A stretch of DNA of 64,000 nucleotides, from assembly GCA_938091935.1 (NCBI GenBank), contig CALKNV010000001.1, positions 143,152-207,151 on the forward strand. Direction: 5' to 3'. Below are positions 8,687 to 19,828 of the stretch, in pieces. The position numbers were made by a program, and so were the translations under genes. Origin of the DNA: an uncultured Pseudomonadales bacterium. Its GTDB lineage: Bacteria; Pseudomonadota; Gammaproteobacteria; Pseudomonadales; Pseudohongiellaceae. How positions within the stretch are numbered: position 1 is the stretch's first letter; each line of letters begins with the position of its first letter. The notes below the pieces were generated by a model, which was not told where the DNA came from, made no database searches, and saw only the letters and a list, made by a program, of their open reading frames with translations.

Positions 8687-9433
8687 ATGCCAAAATTTGA
8701 GTCAGATTTTGACCAGTCCAAAGACCAGCTTTTTACCCAGCAGAGAGTCGCTGGTGATTTTGTATTTGATGAGAACGTTGCCGCGGTCTTTGATGACATG
8801 ATTAATCGGTCTGTCCCGGGGTATCGCACGATAATTTCCATGATCGGTGTGATGGCCAGCCGCTACTGTCAGGAGGGCTCAGTGATTTATGATCTCGGCT
8901 GCAGCCTGGGCGCGGCCAGTTTTGCCATGGCAGAACAGGTAGACTGCAACAACTATTCTATCCAGGCAGTCGATAATTCCGTCGCCATGATTACCCGGCT
9001 CGATAAGCGGCTGCAGGAATCTGATGGCTACCAGATCAAGACGCGATGTGAAGACCTGGCCAACATCGACATTACTAATGCATCTGTGGTGGTATTAAAC
9101 TTCACGCTTCAATTTGTCCCCCAAGCGTCCAGGGATGCACTAATCCAGAAGATATATGCCGGTCTCAATCCTGGTGGCGTGCTTATTATTTCCGAGAAAA
9201 TTGTCTTTCCTGACCCAGAGCTCAACGAACTTTTTATAGATCTTTATCACAACTTCAAAGAACAAATGGGCTATAGCAAGCTAGAGATCAGCCAGAAGCG
9301 CACAGCCCTGGAAAACGTGCTGGTGCCTGAGACGCTGTCCCAGCACCGGCAAAGACTTACCGATGCCGGCTTCAGGGCGCTGGACGTCTGGTTTCAATGC
9401 TTCAATTTCGCCTCCATGGTCGCGTTCAAATGA
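8687..9433 (+). CDS. cmoA: Carboxy-S-adenosyl-L-methionine synthase CmoA
   Basis: CmoA converts SAM and prephenate to carboxy-SAM, the carboxymethyl donor for wobble uridine (cmo5U34) in tRNA. The 248-residue protein has FDENVAAVFDDMINRSVPGY, the SAM motif VIYDLGCSLGAASFAMAE and the VLNFTLQFVP segment. It lies 9 bp before cmoB, the enzyme that uses its product. Confidence 0.96.
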   Translation: MPKFESDFDQSKDQLFTQQRVAGDFVFDENVAAVFDDMINRSVPGYRTIISMIGVMASRYCQEGSVIYDLGCSLGAASFAMAEQVDCNNYSIQAVDNSVAMITRLDKRLQESDGYQIKTRCEDLANIDITNASVVVLNFTLQFVPQASRDALIQKIYAGLNPGGVLIISEKIVFPDPELNELFIDLYHNFKEQMGYSKLEISQKRTALENVLVPETLSQHRQRLTDAGFRALDVWFQCFNFASMVAFK

Positions 9434-9442
9434 GCCATACCC

Positions 9443-10411
9443 ATGTTTGACGAAGCAATTAAGCAATTTGAGGCAGCCCTGGAAGAGACTGGTTTGCAGC
9501 AGCTACTACCATTCTTGTCGAAACAGTCTCTCGATGTCATCAAGCAGGGGGATTGGCCGCGCTGGCGGGACCGTCTGAGTGAGCTACCTGCGCTTACTCC
9601 AACCAGGATTGAGATTACAGACAGAATCCTCATTGGCGACAGGGCGGACTGTGATGCCGACCAATTGTCACTACTCCGAGATCAACTTAAGGCTTTTATT
9701 CCCTGGCGCAAGGGCCCTTTTGAACTGTTCGGCATTCACATTGAGTCGGAATGGCGCTGCGACTTGAAATGGGCGCGCCTGCAGGGAGCCATTGCGCCGC
9801 TGGCAGGCAGAACGGTACTGGACGTTGGCAGCGGCAACGGTTATTTCAGCCTGCGCATGCAGGCCGCCGGTGCAAAACTGGTACTGGGCCTCGAGCCCCA
9901 TATTGCCTACTTCGCCCAGTTTTGGGCTATTCGCCATTTCTTGCCCGAGTATCCGGTTTACGTCCTTCCCATCCCATTGGAGCAGCAACCCAGACCGCTG
10001 CCAAAGTTTGACACCGTATTCTCGATGGGTGTTATCTATCACCGGCGTTCGCCAATAGACCATCTGCTCCAGTTGAGAGACTGCTTGCGCGCGGGGGGCG
10101 AATTGGTAATGGAATCAATTGTGGTGGATGGCCCTGCAGGCTACAGCTTGATGCCCGAAAAGAAGTACGCACGCATGTCCAACGTCTGGTTTGTTCCCAG
10201 CACTGACACATTGCTGCAATGGCTGGCGCGATGCGGATTCACCAACCTTCGCGTAGTTGACCAGTGCGCGACCACCCTGGACGAGCAGCGGGTTACCGAA
10301 TGGATGCCCTATGACTCCCTCGACGCCGCATTGGACAAGCAAGACAGCACCCGTACCATCGAGAACTACCCCGCACCCCAGAGAGTCATCATTCTGGCCA
10401 ACAAAGCCTGA
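9443..10411 (+). CDS. cmoB: tRNA U34 carboxymethyltransferase CmoB
   Basis: CmoB transfers the carboxymethyl group from carboxy-SAM to 5-hydroxyuridine-34 in tRNA. The 322-residue protein has WRKGPFELFGIHIESEWRCD, the glycine-rich motif TVLDVGSGNGYFSLRM and FSMGVIYHRRSPIDHL, all typical of the family. It forms an operon with cmoA. Downstream is a 265-bp spacer with repeats near the transposase-like gene. Confidence 0.96.
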   Translation: MFDEAIKQFEAALEETGLQQLLPFLSKQSLDVIKQGDWPRWRDRLSELPALTPTRIEITDRILIGDRADCDADQLSLLRDQLKAFIPWRKGPFELFGIHIESEWRCDLKWARLQGAIAPLAGRTVLDVGSGNGYFSLRMQAAGAKLVLGLEPHIAYFAQFWAIRHFLPEYPVYVLPIPLEQQPRPLPKFDTVFSMGVIYHRRSPIDHLLQLRDCLRAGGELVMESIVVDGPAGYSLMPEKKYARMSNVWFVPSTDTLLQWLARCGFTNLRVVDQCATTLDEQRVTEWMPYDSLDAALDKQDSTRTIENYPAPQRVIILANKA

Positions 10412-10456
10412 ATGAACGGTTAGATATTGCACCTCTATCGTTAATCTCCGGGGAAA

Positions 10457-10648
10457 GGGGTCAAGCCTCGCTTTAAATTATGCAGGGCCATAGCAATTGC
10501 GCTTGCAGTGACACACCTTGAGTAAAGGCCTATTTTTTGTACCTTAAATCAAAAATATAGCGTTCAAACTAATTCTGGTTGACGCCTGAATCCAATTAAT
10601 ATAACTATAAGGCCTTGAGCTATAGGGTCAGCTCTAATTCTATCTTTA
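10457..10648. repeat. Repeated GGGTCA...CTC boxes and an inverted AGGCCT repeat before the RAYT-like gene
   Basis: Two direct copies of a similar box are seen: GGGGTCAAGCCTCGCTTTAA near 10457 and AGGGTCAGCTCTAATTC near 10624. Between them lie TAAAGGCCTAT (about 10523) and ATAAGGCCTTGAG (about 10604), an imperfect inverted repeat, and a T-rich/A-rich hairpin (TATTTTTTG...CAAAAATA). Such repeats beside a REP-type transposase gene could be its recognition sites. This is inference from position and repetition only. Confidence 0.45.
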
Positions 10649-10676
10649 CCCCCTTAATTCACAGTCGAGAATAATC

Positions 10677-11645
10677 ATGGCCAGACCTCTCCGAATTGAA
10701 TATCCGGACGCTGTTTATCACGTTTCCAATTATGGATTAGATGGTCAGCGCGTCTTCCCCTCCGCCAAGTATTACGATGCGTTCTTGGAGGGATTGGGCG
10801 AAACCTGCTCACGCCTGAATGTCGAGGTACAAGCATTTTGCCTGCTAAGGGATCAGTATCACCTGGTAATTAAAACCCCTGAAGGAAACCTGAGCCGCTT
10901 CATGCGCCAGGTTGATGGGCTGTATACGCAGAATTATCAACGCTTAAAAGGTACAGATGGCTCCCTGTTTCGAGGCCGCTATAAAGCCGTCCTCGTTCAG
11001 CCTGAGCAGTACCTGTTGCCGCTATCCCGATTTATCCACTGTAAAGTCAAGGCGAGTGATCGAGCTACCTATGCCTATAGCAGCTACACCAATTTTACCC
11101 ATAAAGCGAAACCACCGGTGTGGTTCAATCGTGATGAAACCCTTAAGCAACTCAAGGTTGCTGCGGCGAAACGCGCACTCGCCTACAAGAAATATGTAGC
11201 CGAAGGTGTGGATGAGGAGCTCGCCAGTTTTTATGGCAAGAAGAACCTGTCGTCAATCATGGGCGATGCCAAGTTCCGTAAAGCCGCCCAGCGCAAGCGC
11301 TCGGCCACTGCGGCCCGTGGCATCTCACGCGGTGCCAATGCCAAGTGGCGTCCCTCCTGCAAACAGATCATTGCCGAGGTGGCAAAGCAGTTTAAGGTAA
11401 GCGAAGCGAGTATCTATAAGGCGGCTCGAGGGCCGGGCTCGAAGAATGTACCGCGCTGGGTCGCAATGTATCTTTGCCAGGAGCTTTCTGCGGTGACTCT
11501 GCAGTCCATTGCCAAACTCTTCAAGCTGCAGCGCTATGGCACAGTCTCGACGACGGTTGGGAAGCTGAAAAAGGAATTTGAAGAAGATCCAAAACTGCTG
11601 GCAACCACTGAGCGCCTTACCAAGCGGCTCAGTAAGGGGAAATAG
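10677..11645 (+). CDS. REP-associated tyrosine transposase (RAYT/TnpA_REP) relative with degenerate HUH motif
   Basis: The N-terminal ~170 residues match the Y1 transposase fold of RAYTs (MARPLRIEYPDAVYHV, LFRGRYKAVLVQPEQYLL). The presumed catalytic tyrosine is Tyr83 in GLYTQNYQ. The usual His-hydrophobic-His metal motif (NHYHLL in canonical members) reads DQYHLV here, so the first histidine is Gln60, and the usual RGN after YHV is replaced by NYG. The C-terminus (about residues 225-305, VPRWVAMYLCQELSAVTLQS) resembles the DnaA C-terminal DNA-binding helix-turn-helix, a fusion known in this group. It may be a non-mobile, DNA-binding derivative. A perfect terminator follows. Confidence 0.85.
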   Translation: MARPLRIEYPDAVYHVSNYGLDGQRVFPSAKYYDAFLEGLGETCSRLNVEVQAFCLLRDQYHLVIKTPEGNLSRFMRQVDGLYTQNYQRLKGTDGSLFRGRYKAVLVQPEQYLLPLSRFIHCKVKASDRATYAYSSYTNFTHKAKPPVWFNRDETLKQLKVAAAKRALAYKKYVAEGVDEELASFYGKKNLSSIMGDAKFRKAAQRKRSATAARGISRGANAKWRPSCKQIIAEVAKQFKVSEASIYKAARGPGSKNVPRWVAMYLCQELSAVTLQSIAKLFKLQRYGTVSTTVGKLKKEFEEDPKLLATTERLTKRLSKGK

Positions 11646-11677
11646 AGAGAAAAACCTCCAATACCCACACCGAAGAC

Positions 11678-11710
11678 ACAAAAAAGCCGGCTCTGAGCCG
11701 GCTTTTTTGT
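11678..11710. terminator. Bidirectional rho-independent terminator
   Basis: A perfect 16-bp inverted repeat around a single central base: ACAAAAAAGCCGGCTC-T-GAGCCGGCTTTTTTGT. The GC core AGCCGGCTC is flanked by A6 on one side and T6 on the other. It can therefore terminate both the RAYT-like gene (+) and rpmB-rpmG (-), which converge here. Confidence 0.93.
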
Positions 11711-11730
11711 GCGGACATGCAAACAGTCAA

Positions 11731-11886
11731 TTACTTGATCTTCGCTTCCTTATAAATCACGTGCTTGCGCACGACGGGATCGAATTTCTTGATCTCCATC
11801 TTGTCTGGCATGGTGCGTTTGTTCTTGTCGGTTGTGTAATAGTGACCAGTTTTGGCACTGGAAACTAATTTAATCTTGTCTCTCAT
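11731..11886 (-). CDS. rpmG: 50S ribosomal protein bL33
   Basis: bL33 is a small protein near the E site of the 50S subunit. The 51-residue frame is too short for the ORF track. It begins [17 protein letters not shown], continues [20 protein letters not shown] and ends KEAKIK. It lacks the two CxxC pairs, so it is the zinc-free (C-minus) type. It lies 35 bp after rpmB, in the usual rpmBG operon, and has a good GGAGGAG-type ribosome site before the ATG. Confidence 0.95.
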   Translation of the reverse strand: MRDKIKLVSSAKTGHYYTTDKNKRTMPDKMEIKKFDPVVRKHVIYKEAKIK

Positions 11887-11921
11887 GGAATACTCCTCCC
11901 GTTTTCTCGCTTTATGTCTGC

Positions 11922-12158
11922 TTAGACCTGAACGCCTTTGCGGCGGATATCAGCGAGAACAGTATCAATTCCCAGCTTGTCGATTGTGCGCATACCCTTG
12001 GTAGAGACTCGCAGTTTGACAAATCGCTTCTCCGACTCCACCCAAAACCGGTGAGTATGGAGATTCGGCGAGAACCGACGTCTGGTCTTGTTGTTTGCGT
12101 GCGATACGTTATTTCCCGTAACTGGCTTCTTGCCGGTTACCATACAAACCCTGGACAT
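11922..12158 (-). CDS. rpmB: 50S ribosomal protein bL28
   Basis: bL28 is a structural protein of the large subunit. The 78-residue sequence [20 protein letters not shown], followed by [16 protein letters not shown], is typical and complete. It is first in rpmB-rpmG, with a promoter and a possible leader hairpin upstream. Confidence 0.97.
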   Translation of the reverse strand: MSRVCMVTGKKPVTGNNVSHANNKTRRRFSPNLHTHRFWVESEKRFVKLRVSTKGMRTIDKLGIDTVLADIRRKGVQV

Positions 12159-12201
12159 GCTGCTGCCTCGTCGTGCTAATAAGTAGTGAAATTCTGATTC
12201 A

Positions 12202-12238
12202 TTGCCCTGTTTTTCCCGGAGGACTTTTTGAGGGCAAA
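12202..12238 (-). promoter_or_regulatory. Possible hairpin in the rpmB-rpmG mRNA leader
   Basis: On the minus strand TTGCCCT and AGGGCAA form a perfect 7-bp stem around a roughly 22-nt loop that includes a purine-poor run and CCTCCGGG. It sits between the predicted promoter and the rpmB start. A leader structure could serve ribosomal-protein feedback, but that is inference. Confidence 0.35.
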
Positions 12239-12250
12239 AAAGAGCTGCGT

Positions 12251-12279
12251 TTTATACCAGAACACCCCTGCAATAGCAA
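12251..12279 (-). promoter_or_regulatory. Sigma-70 promoter for rpmB-rpmG
   Basis: On the minus strand TTGCTA, a 17-bp spacer and TATAAA form a near-consensus -35/-10 pair, about 95 bp before the rpmB start. Confidence 0.7.
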
Positions 12280-12356
12280 GGAATCTTCTGCTGCGGGGCA
12301 GGACTCTCGGGGGCTGCGCGCTTACTAGCTTGCGCTGGGAATATAGACGCAGAGCC

Positions 12357-13034
12357 TCAATCCAGCAAATTGCGCTCTGCCAGGGAAACGACTTGCGCCT
12401 CCGCCACTACGAGATGGTCGAGCACTCTTATATCCACGGTTTGCAAGGCCGCCTGCAGGCGCCTGGTCATACCAATGTCGGCCTGGCTGGGCTCAGCCAC
12501 GCCTGAAGGGTGGTTATGGGCAAAAATCACAGCCGCTGCGTTGTAATGTAAGCAGCGTTTGACGACTTCTCTGGGATAAACCGGTGCGCCATCGATAGTG
12601 CCACGGAACAACTCCTCAATTTTGACAATATGTTGCTGATTATTGAGATAGACGCAGATAAAGGCCTCGTAGGGCCTGCCACCGTATCGGGCCTGCAAAT
12701 ACCTCTTGGCCGCTTCCGAACTGTGCAATACGTCTTTGTGTTTAATGCCCTCACACAGGTGGCGCAACATCATTTCATGTGCGGCTTCCAGTAAGGCCAC
12801 TTTGGCGGGACCTACCCCTTTGACCGCGCTGGGTAGCTCCCGGCTGTGCCGTAACACGCCTTTTATGCTCCCATACTGGGCCAACAGCTCACGCCCCAAT
12901 GCCAGAGCTGACTTATTTACTGTGCCATTCTGCAGAATGACTGCGAGCACTTCTGCATCGCTGAGCTCCGCAGCAGTTCCAGCAAGTAGTTTCTCCCGGG
13001 GACGCTCGGTTCTTGGCCACTGATTTATGGGCAT
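12357..13034 (-). CDS. radC: RadC/JAB-domain protein (DNA repair protein RadC family)
   Basis: A 225-residue RadC-family protein. The N-terminal part is a helix-hairpin-helix-like UPF0758 domain (PREKLLAGTAAELSDAEVLAVIL, SAVKGVGPAKVALLEA). The C-terminal part is a JAMM/MPN metallo-domain with HNHPSGVAEPSQAD. The name reflects an old repair phenotype; the biochemical role remains unclear. It is divergent from coaBC and lies upstream of rpmB on the same strand, as in many gammaproteobacteria. Confidence 0.93.
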   Translation of the reverse strand: MPINQWPRTERPREKLLAGTAAELSDAEVLAVILQNGTVNKSALALGRELLAQYGSIKGVLRHSRELPSAVKGVGPAKVALLEAAHEMMLRHLCEGIKHKDVLHSSEAAKRYLQARYGGRPYEAFICVYLNNQQHIVKIEELFRGTIDGAPVYPREVVKRCLHYNAAAVIFAHNHPSGVAEPSQADIGMTRRLQAALQTVDIRVLDHLVVAEAQVVSLAERNLLD

Positions 13035-13066
13035 ACTCGTTCCTCACCTGACAGCCATCAGCTTAG

Positions 13067-13094
13067 TTGAGCTTCGAAGAAACACCTATATTAT
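13067..13094 (+). promoter_or_regulatory. Possible sigma-70 promoter for coaBC
   Basis: TTGAGC, a 16-bp spacer and TATTAT lie about 90 bp before the coaBC start in the spacer shared with radC. Confidence 0.45.
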
Positions 13095-13181
13095 GAGCAA
13101 ATTGCGCGCCGGTTTTCGACCTGCTAGTCTAGCTCTCCCGCTTCGGCCGAGCGTAGCAGTCCGCATTTTTCAAGGGTTCCC

Positions 13182-14390
13182 ATGTTAAGCCTTACTAACA
13201 AACGCATCCTGTTGGGCATTACCGGTGGCATCGCCGCCTATAAGAGTGCCGAACTCACGCGCACCCTGGTTAAGGCCGGCGCCGAGGTGAGGATCGCCAT
13301 GACGCCAGCGGCGACAGAATTTATTACCCCCCTGACAATGCAGGCCTTATCTGGCAACCGTGTCCACCTGGGTCTGCTGGATAGCGATGCCGAGGCTGCG
13401 ATGGGGCATATCGAGCTGGCGCGCTGGGCCGACCTGGTGGTCATAGCGCCGGCAACCGCCGATTTTATTGCGCGCATGGCTCATGCCCAGGCCGACGATC
13501 TGCTTACTACCCTGGTGCTGGCAAGTGTGGCGCCAATCGCTGTTGCGCCGGCGATGAATCAGGCCATGTGGGGAGATACTGGCACCCAAGCGAATATAGA
13601 ATCCCTGCGGCAGCGCGGTGTGCACGTCTGGGGGCCGGGATCCGGTGAGCAGGCCTGTGGCGACGTTGGTCTGGGCCGAATGATCGAGCCTGATGAAATC
13701 GCCACTCATTGTGCGAGCATGTTTGAAGCTGGCAAGCTTGCTGGCAAACGGTTTTTGATCACCGGCGGGCCTACCCGGGAGGCCATTGATCCAGTTCGAT
13801 TCATCAGCAATCACAGCTCCGGCAAGATGGCTTACGCGCTTGCGGCTGAGGCCGCTGCCGAAGGCGCCAAAGTTACCCTGGTAAGCGGTCCTGTGCAGCT
13901 GAGTACGCCCGAGTCGGTTGAACGCATTGATGTAGAGAGCGCCGAAGAAATGTACGCCGCGGTAATGGCGGCTGTAGCAGGCGCCGATGTGTTCATCGGC
14001 GTCGCGGCCGTCGCTGACTATCGGCCGACTGGGGTGGCAAAGGAGAAGATCAAGAAAACGGAAGAGGAGATGGTGATTAAGCTGGTGAAGAACCCAGACA
14101 TCATCAAGAGTGTCTCCGAGCACTCTGCCAGGCCGTTTGTTGCAGGCTTTGCAGCCGAAACAGAAAACATAGTGGCCAACGGCCAGGAAAAACTTGAACG
14201 CAAGCGCCTGGATCTACTGTTTGCAAACCACGCAACCGAAACTTTTAATAGCGACAGCGTCGCGGTAACCGCGCTCACAAAGAGTGGCCAGCAAGAGCTT
14301 GGCCCCGGCAACAAACACACCGTGGCACGAGCTATGCTCTATTTGATCGCTGATCAACTCAAGGCGAACTCGAAAGGGCATGCTACATAA
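13182..14390 (+). CDS. coaBC: Bifunctional phosphopantothenoylcysteine decarboxylase/phosphopantothenate-cysteine ligase CoaBC
   Basis: CoaBC performs two steps of coenzyme A synthesis: CTP-dependent addition of cysteine to 4'-phosphopantothenate, then FMN-dependent decarboxylation. The N-terminal CoaC part has GITGGIAAYKSAELTR, the APAMNQAMW motif and the active-site cysteine in GEQACGDVGLGRM. The C-terminal CoaB part has ITGGPTREAIDPVRFISNHS and KNPDII. The protein is complete at 402 residues. In many relatives dut follows; here a 62-bp spacer leads straight to algC. Confidence 0.97.
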   Translation: MLSLTNKRILLGITGGIAAYKSAELTRTLVKAGAEVRIAMTPAATEFITPLTMQALSGNRVHLGLLDSDAEAAMGHIELARWADLVVIAPATADFIARMAHAQADDLLTTLVLASVAPIAVAPAMNQAMWGDTGTQANIESLRQRGVHVWGPGSGEQACGDVGLGRMIEPDEIATHCASMFEAGKLAGKRFLITGGPTREAIDPVRFISNHSSGKMAYALAAEAAAEGAKVTLVSGPVQLSTPESVERIDVESAEEMYAAVMAAVAGADVFIGVAAVADYRPTGVAKEKIKKTEEEMVIKLVKNPDIIKSVSEHSARPFVAGFAAETENIVANGQEKLERKRLDLLFANHATETFNSDSVAVTALTKSGQQELGPGNKHTVARAMLYLIADQLKANSKGHAT

Positions 14391-14452
14391 AATGTCACCG
14401 ATTAAATTCGGGCACTAAGACCACGCGCAGGAACACAGCAGTACCGACCAAG

Positions 14453-16758
<2,306 letters not shown>

Positions 16759-16790
16759 CCTGGTCCGGATTATCTGGCGCATTACGATTT

Positions 16791-17414
16791 ATGGAAAATA
16801 CGAGCAAAATCTCTAGAAAAGACCAGATCCTGCATGCACTCGCGCGCATGTTGGAATCAGCTCCCGGTGAACGCATCACCACCGCTGCACTGGCGAAAGA
16901 AGTGGGAGTCTCTGAGGCAGCCCTCTACCGACACTTCCCCAGTAAGGCCCGAATGTTTGAGGGGCTGATCAAGTTTATTGAGGACACGCTGTTCCAACGC
17001 ATCTCCCGCATATTAAAAGAAGAATCCAGCGCCGAAATACGCTGTCACAAGATTTTGACCCTGTTGCTCACTTTTTCAGACAAGAACCCTGGCATGACGC
17101 GCCTGTTGACTGGTGACGCCCTGGCTGGTGAAACCGAGCGCCTGCGTGAGCGCATTGCCCAGTTTTTCAGTCGATTGGAAGCTCAGCTGAAACAAGTGCT
17201 GCGAGAGGCGCAGATCAGGGAAAATCTCAAGCCAGCCATTTCTGCGGCGGCGCTGGCGAATTTGCTGCTTGCCTGCTGTGAAGGGCGCCTGGTCCAGTTT
17301 GTTCGCAGCGAGTTTAACGACTCTCCGCTGGAGCACTGGGACTTGCAGTGGGGGTTTCTCAGCAGTCAGCTGCTAACGCCATTTACGACTGCAGAAACTG
17401 CATCCAACGTCTAG
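16791..17414 (+). CDS. slmA: Nucleoid occlusion factor SlmA
   Basis: SlmA is a TetR-type DNA-binding protein that blocks FtsZ ring assembly over the nucleoid. The ORF track starts at 16617 inside argB. The ATG at 16791 ([18 protein letters not shown]) gives 207 residues. The helix-turn-helix [32 protein letters not shown] and the downstream [10 protein letters not shown] match SlmA. Its stop overlaps the convergent pyrE stop in the 4-bp sequence CTAG. The slmA-pyrE-rph neighbourhood is also seen in E. coli. Confidence 0.93.
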   Translation: MENTSKISRKDQILHALARMLESAPGERITTAALAKEVGVSEAALYRHFPSKARMFEGLIKFIEDTLFQRISRILKEESSAEIRCHKILTLLLTFSDKNPGMTRLLTGDALAGETERLRERIAQFFSRLEAQLKQVLREAQIRENLKPAISAAALANLLLACCEGRLVQFVRSEFNDSPLEHWDLQWGFLSSQLLTPFTTAETASNV

Positions 17415-18058
17415 ACCCCAAACTGCTCCCGGTATTTTTCCACTGCGGGCAAATGCAGGCTCAGCGCACTATCGTCAGCCGCTTGCAGAAAGTCGATGAT
17501 GTCCTGCAGACTGATAATGTGAGCAACCTCAATACCATAGGCCTGTTCGATTTCCTGAATCGCTGAACTTGAACCAGTGCCCTTTTCTTGCCGATCCATG
17601 GCCACTGCGATACTGGCCAACTCTGCACCAGCGCCCTGAATTATTTCCACCGCTTCCCGAACCGCAGTGCCGGCCGTAATCACATCATCAATGATAAGCA
17701 CGCGGCCCTGCAGCGCTGCGCCAACAATCGAGCCCCCCTCGCCATGAGCTTTCGCCTCCTTGCGATTGAAACAGTATGGTTTGTCGATGCCGTGTTGGGT
17801 CGCCAGGGCAAGCGCGGTGGTTGCGGCAAGTGGTATGCCTTTATAGGCGGGGCCAAACAGTACGTCGTAATCTGTTTCCAGGTCAGCGATAGCTGCCGCA
17901 TAACAATTCGCCAGAAACGCGAGTTTTGAACCGGTGTTGAACAGGCCTGCGTTGAAAAAATATGGGCTGACACGCCCCGACTTCAGAGTGAACTCACCGA
18001 AGCGGAGAATGTTATTGGCGATTACAAATTCCAGAAAATCTTTCTGAAAGTCTTTCAT
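17411..18058 (-). CDS. pyrE: Orotate phosphoribosyltransferase PyrE
   Basis: PyrE couples orotate to PRPP to make OMP in pyrimidine synthesis. The 215-residue protein starts [23 protein letters not shown]. It has the substrate loop [18 protein letters not shown] and the PRPP-binding motif [19 protein letters not shown]. It lies 28 bp after rph and converges with slmA, sharing the stop region. No attenuator-like hairpin is evident before it. Confidence 0.97.
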   Translation of the reverse strand: MKDFQKDFLEFVIANNILRFGEFTLKSGRVSPYFFNAGLFNTGSKLAFLANCYAAAIADLETDYDVLFGPAYKGIPLAATTALALATQHGIDKPYCFNRKEAKAHGEGGSIVGAALQGRVLIIDDVITAGTAVREAVEIIQGAGAELASIAVAMDRQEKGTGSSSAIQEIEQAYGIEVAHIISLQDIIDFLQAADDSALSLHLPAVEKYREQFGV

Positions 18059-18086
18059 GCTGAATTCCTAATTGATCAGGCCCAGC

Positions 18087-18812
18087 TCAGGCCAGGCTGG
18101 CTTTTTGCGCGGCAAGCAGTTGCTGGATACCTGCTTCTGCCAGCCCTACCATTGCATTGAGTTGTTCGTGAGTGAACTCACCGTCTTCGCCGGTTCCCTG
18201 CAGCTCAATAAACCCTCCGGCCTCAGTCATCACCACATTCATATCCGTTTCTGCATTCGAGTCCTCTGCATAATCAAGGTCCAGAACCGGTTGTCCTTTG
18301 TAGACACCCACTGAAATAGAAGCCACGAGTTGTCGCAACGGGCTTGTCTCCAAGTTTTTGTTTTCAAGTAGATAGGTCAATGCATCCACCAGCGCAACGC
18401 AGCCCCCGGTAATGGATGCCGTTCTGGTGCCGCCATCTGCCTGTATCACATCACAGTCAATCTTGATGGTATGTTCACCTAACGCCTTAAGGTCAACCGC
18501 GGCGCGCAGTGCACGTCCAATCAGTCGCTGAATCTCCTGGGTTCTGCCGGATTGTTTGCCGCGGGCTGCTTCTCTGTCCATGCGACTGCCAGTAGATCGG
18601 GGCAGCATGCCGTACTCGGCTGTTACCCATCCCTGGCCAGTGCCAGATAGAAATCGTGGCACAGAATTTTCGACCGAAGCTGTGCACAGCACTTTGGTAT
18701 CCCCGAACTCTACCAGCACCGAGCCCTCGGCATGTTTTGTGTAGTGTCGCGTGATTTTAACTTCGCGTAATTGGTCAGGGTTACGCTGACTCGGGCGTAT
18801 AGATTGTGACAT
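18087..18812 (-). CDS. rph: Ribonuclease PH
   Basis: RNase PH trims tRNA 3' ends by phosphorolysis. The 241-residue protein starts with [32 protein letters not shown]. It has the active-site region [22 protein letters not shown] and [18 protein letters not shown]. It is full length, unlike the frameshifted rph of E. coli K-12. It is co-directional with pyrE and divergent from yicC. Confidence 0.97.
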   Translation of the reverse strand: MSQSIRPSQRNPDQLREVKITRHYTKHAEGSVLVEFGDTKVLCTASVENSVPRFLSGTGQGWVTAEYGMLPRSTGSRMDREAARGKQSGRTQEIQRLIGRALRAAVDLKALGEHTIKIDCDVIQADGGTRTASITGGCVALVDALTYLLENKNLETSPLRQLVASISVGVYKGQPVLDLDYAEDSNAETDMNVVMTEAGGFIELQGTGEDGEFTHEQLNAMVGLAEAGIQQLLAAQKASLA

Positions 18813-18957
18813 GTGACTCGCTTGATTGAATGAGGTTTGGAAGGCCGGAATTATGCGTGAAATCCGCTGCCAAGACCATCGCTGAGACTGGCAATATCTC
18901 CTGCGCCCTCAGCCTAGTTGGGATAGAATAGGCCCTCGCAAAATCAGGGCCCAAGCA

Positions 18958-19824
18958 ATGACATCAAGCATGACTGCCTTCACCCGGCAGCAATCTGAGC
19001 AGGAGTGGGGATCCCTTACCTGGGAAATCCGTTCGGTAAATCACCGCTACCTGGAAACCAGTGTGAGATTACCCGACATCTTTCGCGGGCTCGAAAACCA
19101 GATACGAGAGCGGGTTCGCAAGAGCATGTCGCGCGGCAAGGTCGAGTGCCAGCTACGCTATAACGCGCAGGAAATTACCGGAGGCTCCATCGCCATCAAC
19201 GAGGAGCTGGTGCAGCAACTATTGCAGGCCAACAGAAACATTCAGCAGCTGCTGGGTGAACAGCGCCCGCTGAACAGCATGGAACTGCTGCGTTGGCCTG
19301 GGGTGATTGCCGAGCAGCAATTGGACAATGACACCCTCGAATCGACCGCGCTGAGTTTATTTCAGCAAGCCCTTGACGACCTCATTGCCACGCGCGAGCG
19401 CGAAGGCAATGACCTTGAAGGGTTCCTGCAACAGCGTATCGATTCCATCAGGGAGTTGGTAGCCACATTGCGAGAGAAGATGCCGGAAATTCTCAATGCG
19501 CAGCGACAATCACTGCATGACAAATTGCAGGATTTACAGGTTGAGCTCGAACCTACTCGCCTGGAGCAGGAGATTGCGCTACTGGCGCAAAAGGCCGATG
19601 TAGATGAAGAATTAGACCGACTCGATTCCCACCTCGGTGAAGTGGAGCGTGTGCTAAAGGCATCGGGACAGAAGGGCCGTCGCCTTGATTTTTTGATGCA
19701 GGAGTTAAATCGGGAAGCGAATACCCTGTCATCTAAATCCATTGTTGTAGAATCCACTCGTGGCGCGGTTGAGATGAAAGTGCTAATTGAGCAAATGCGC
19801 GAACAGATTCAGAATATTGAGTGA
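18958..19824 (+). CDS. yicC: YicC-family endoribonuclease-like protein
   Basis: A 288-residue protein of the YicC/YloC family, linked to RNA turnover and stationary-phase growth. It starts with SMTAFTRQQSEQEWGSLTWEIRSVNHRYLE. The C-terminal DUF1732 domain ends with the conserved GRRLDFLMQELNREANTLSSKS followed by VEMKVLIEQMREQIQNIE. The middle is predicted coiled coil. It lies 4 bp before gmk. Confidence 0.93.
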   Translation: MTSSMTAFTRQQSEQEWGSLTWEIRSVNHRYLETSVRLPDIFRGLENQIRERVRKSMSRGKVECQLRYNAQEITGGSIAINEELVQQLLQANRNIQQLLGEQRPLNSMELLRWPGVIAEQQLDNDTLESTALSLFQQALDDLIATREREGNDLEGFLQQRIDSIRELVATLREKMPEILNAQRQSLHDKLQDLQVELEPTRLEQEIALLAQKADVDEELDRLDSHLGEVERVLKASGQKGRRLDFLMQELNREANTLSSKSIVVESTRGAVEMKVLIEQMREQIQNIE

Positions 19825-19828
19825 GGCC

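Noticed and set aside
13347-14123. 258-codon minus-strand ORF inside coaBC
   Set aside because: It is antisense to a well-supported gene, and its composition is a codon shadow with no family resemblance.
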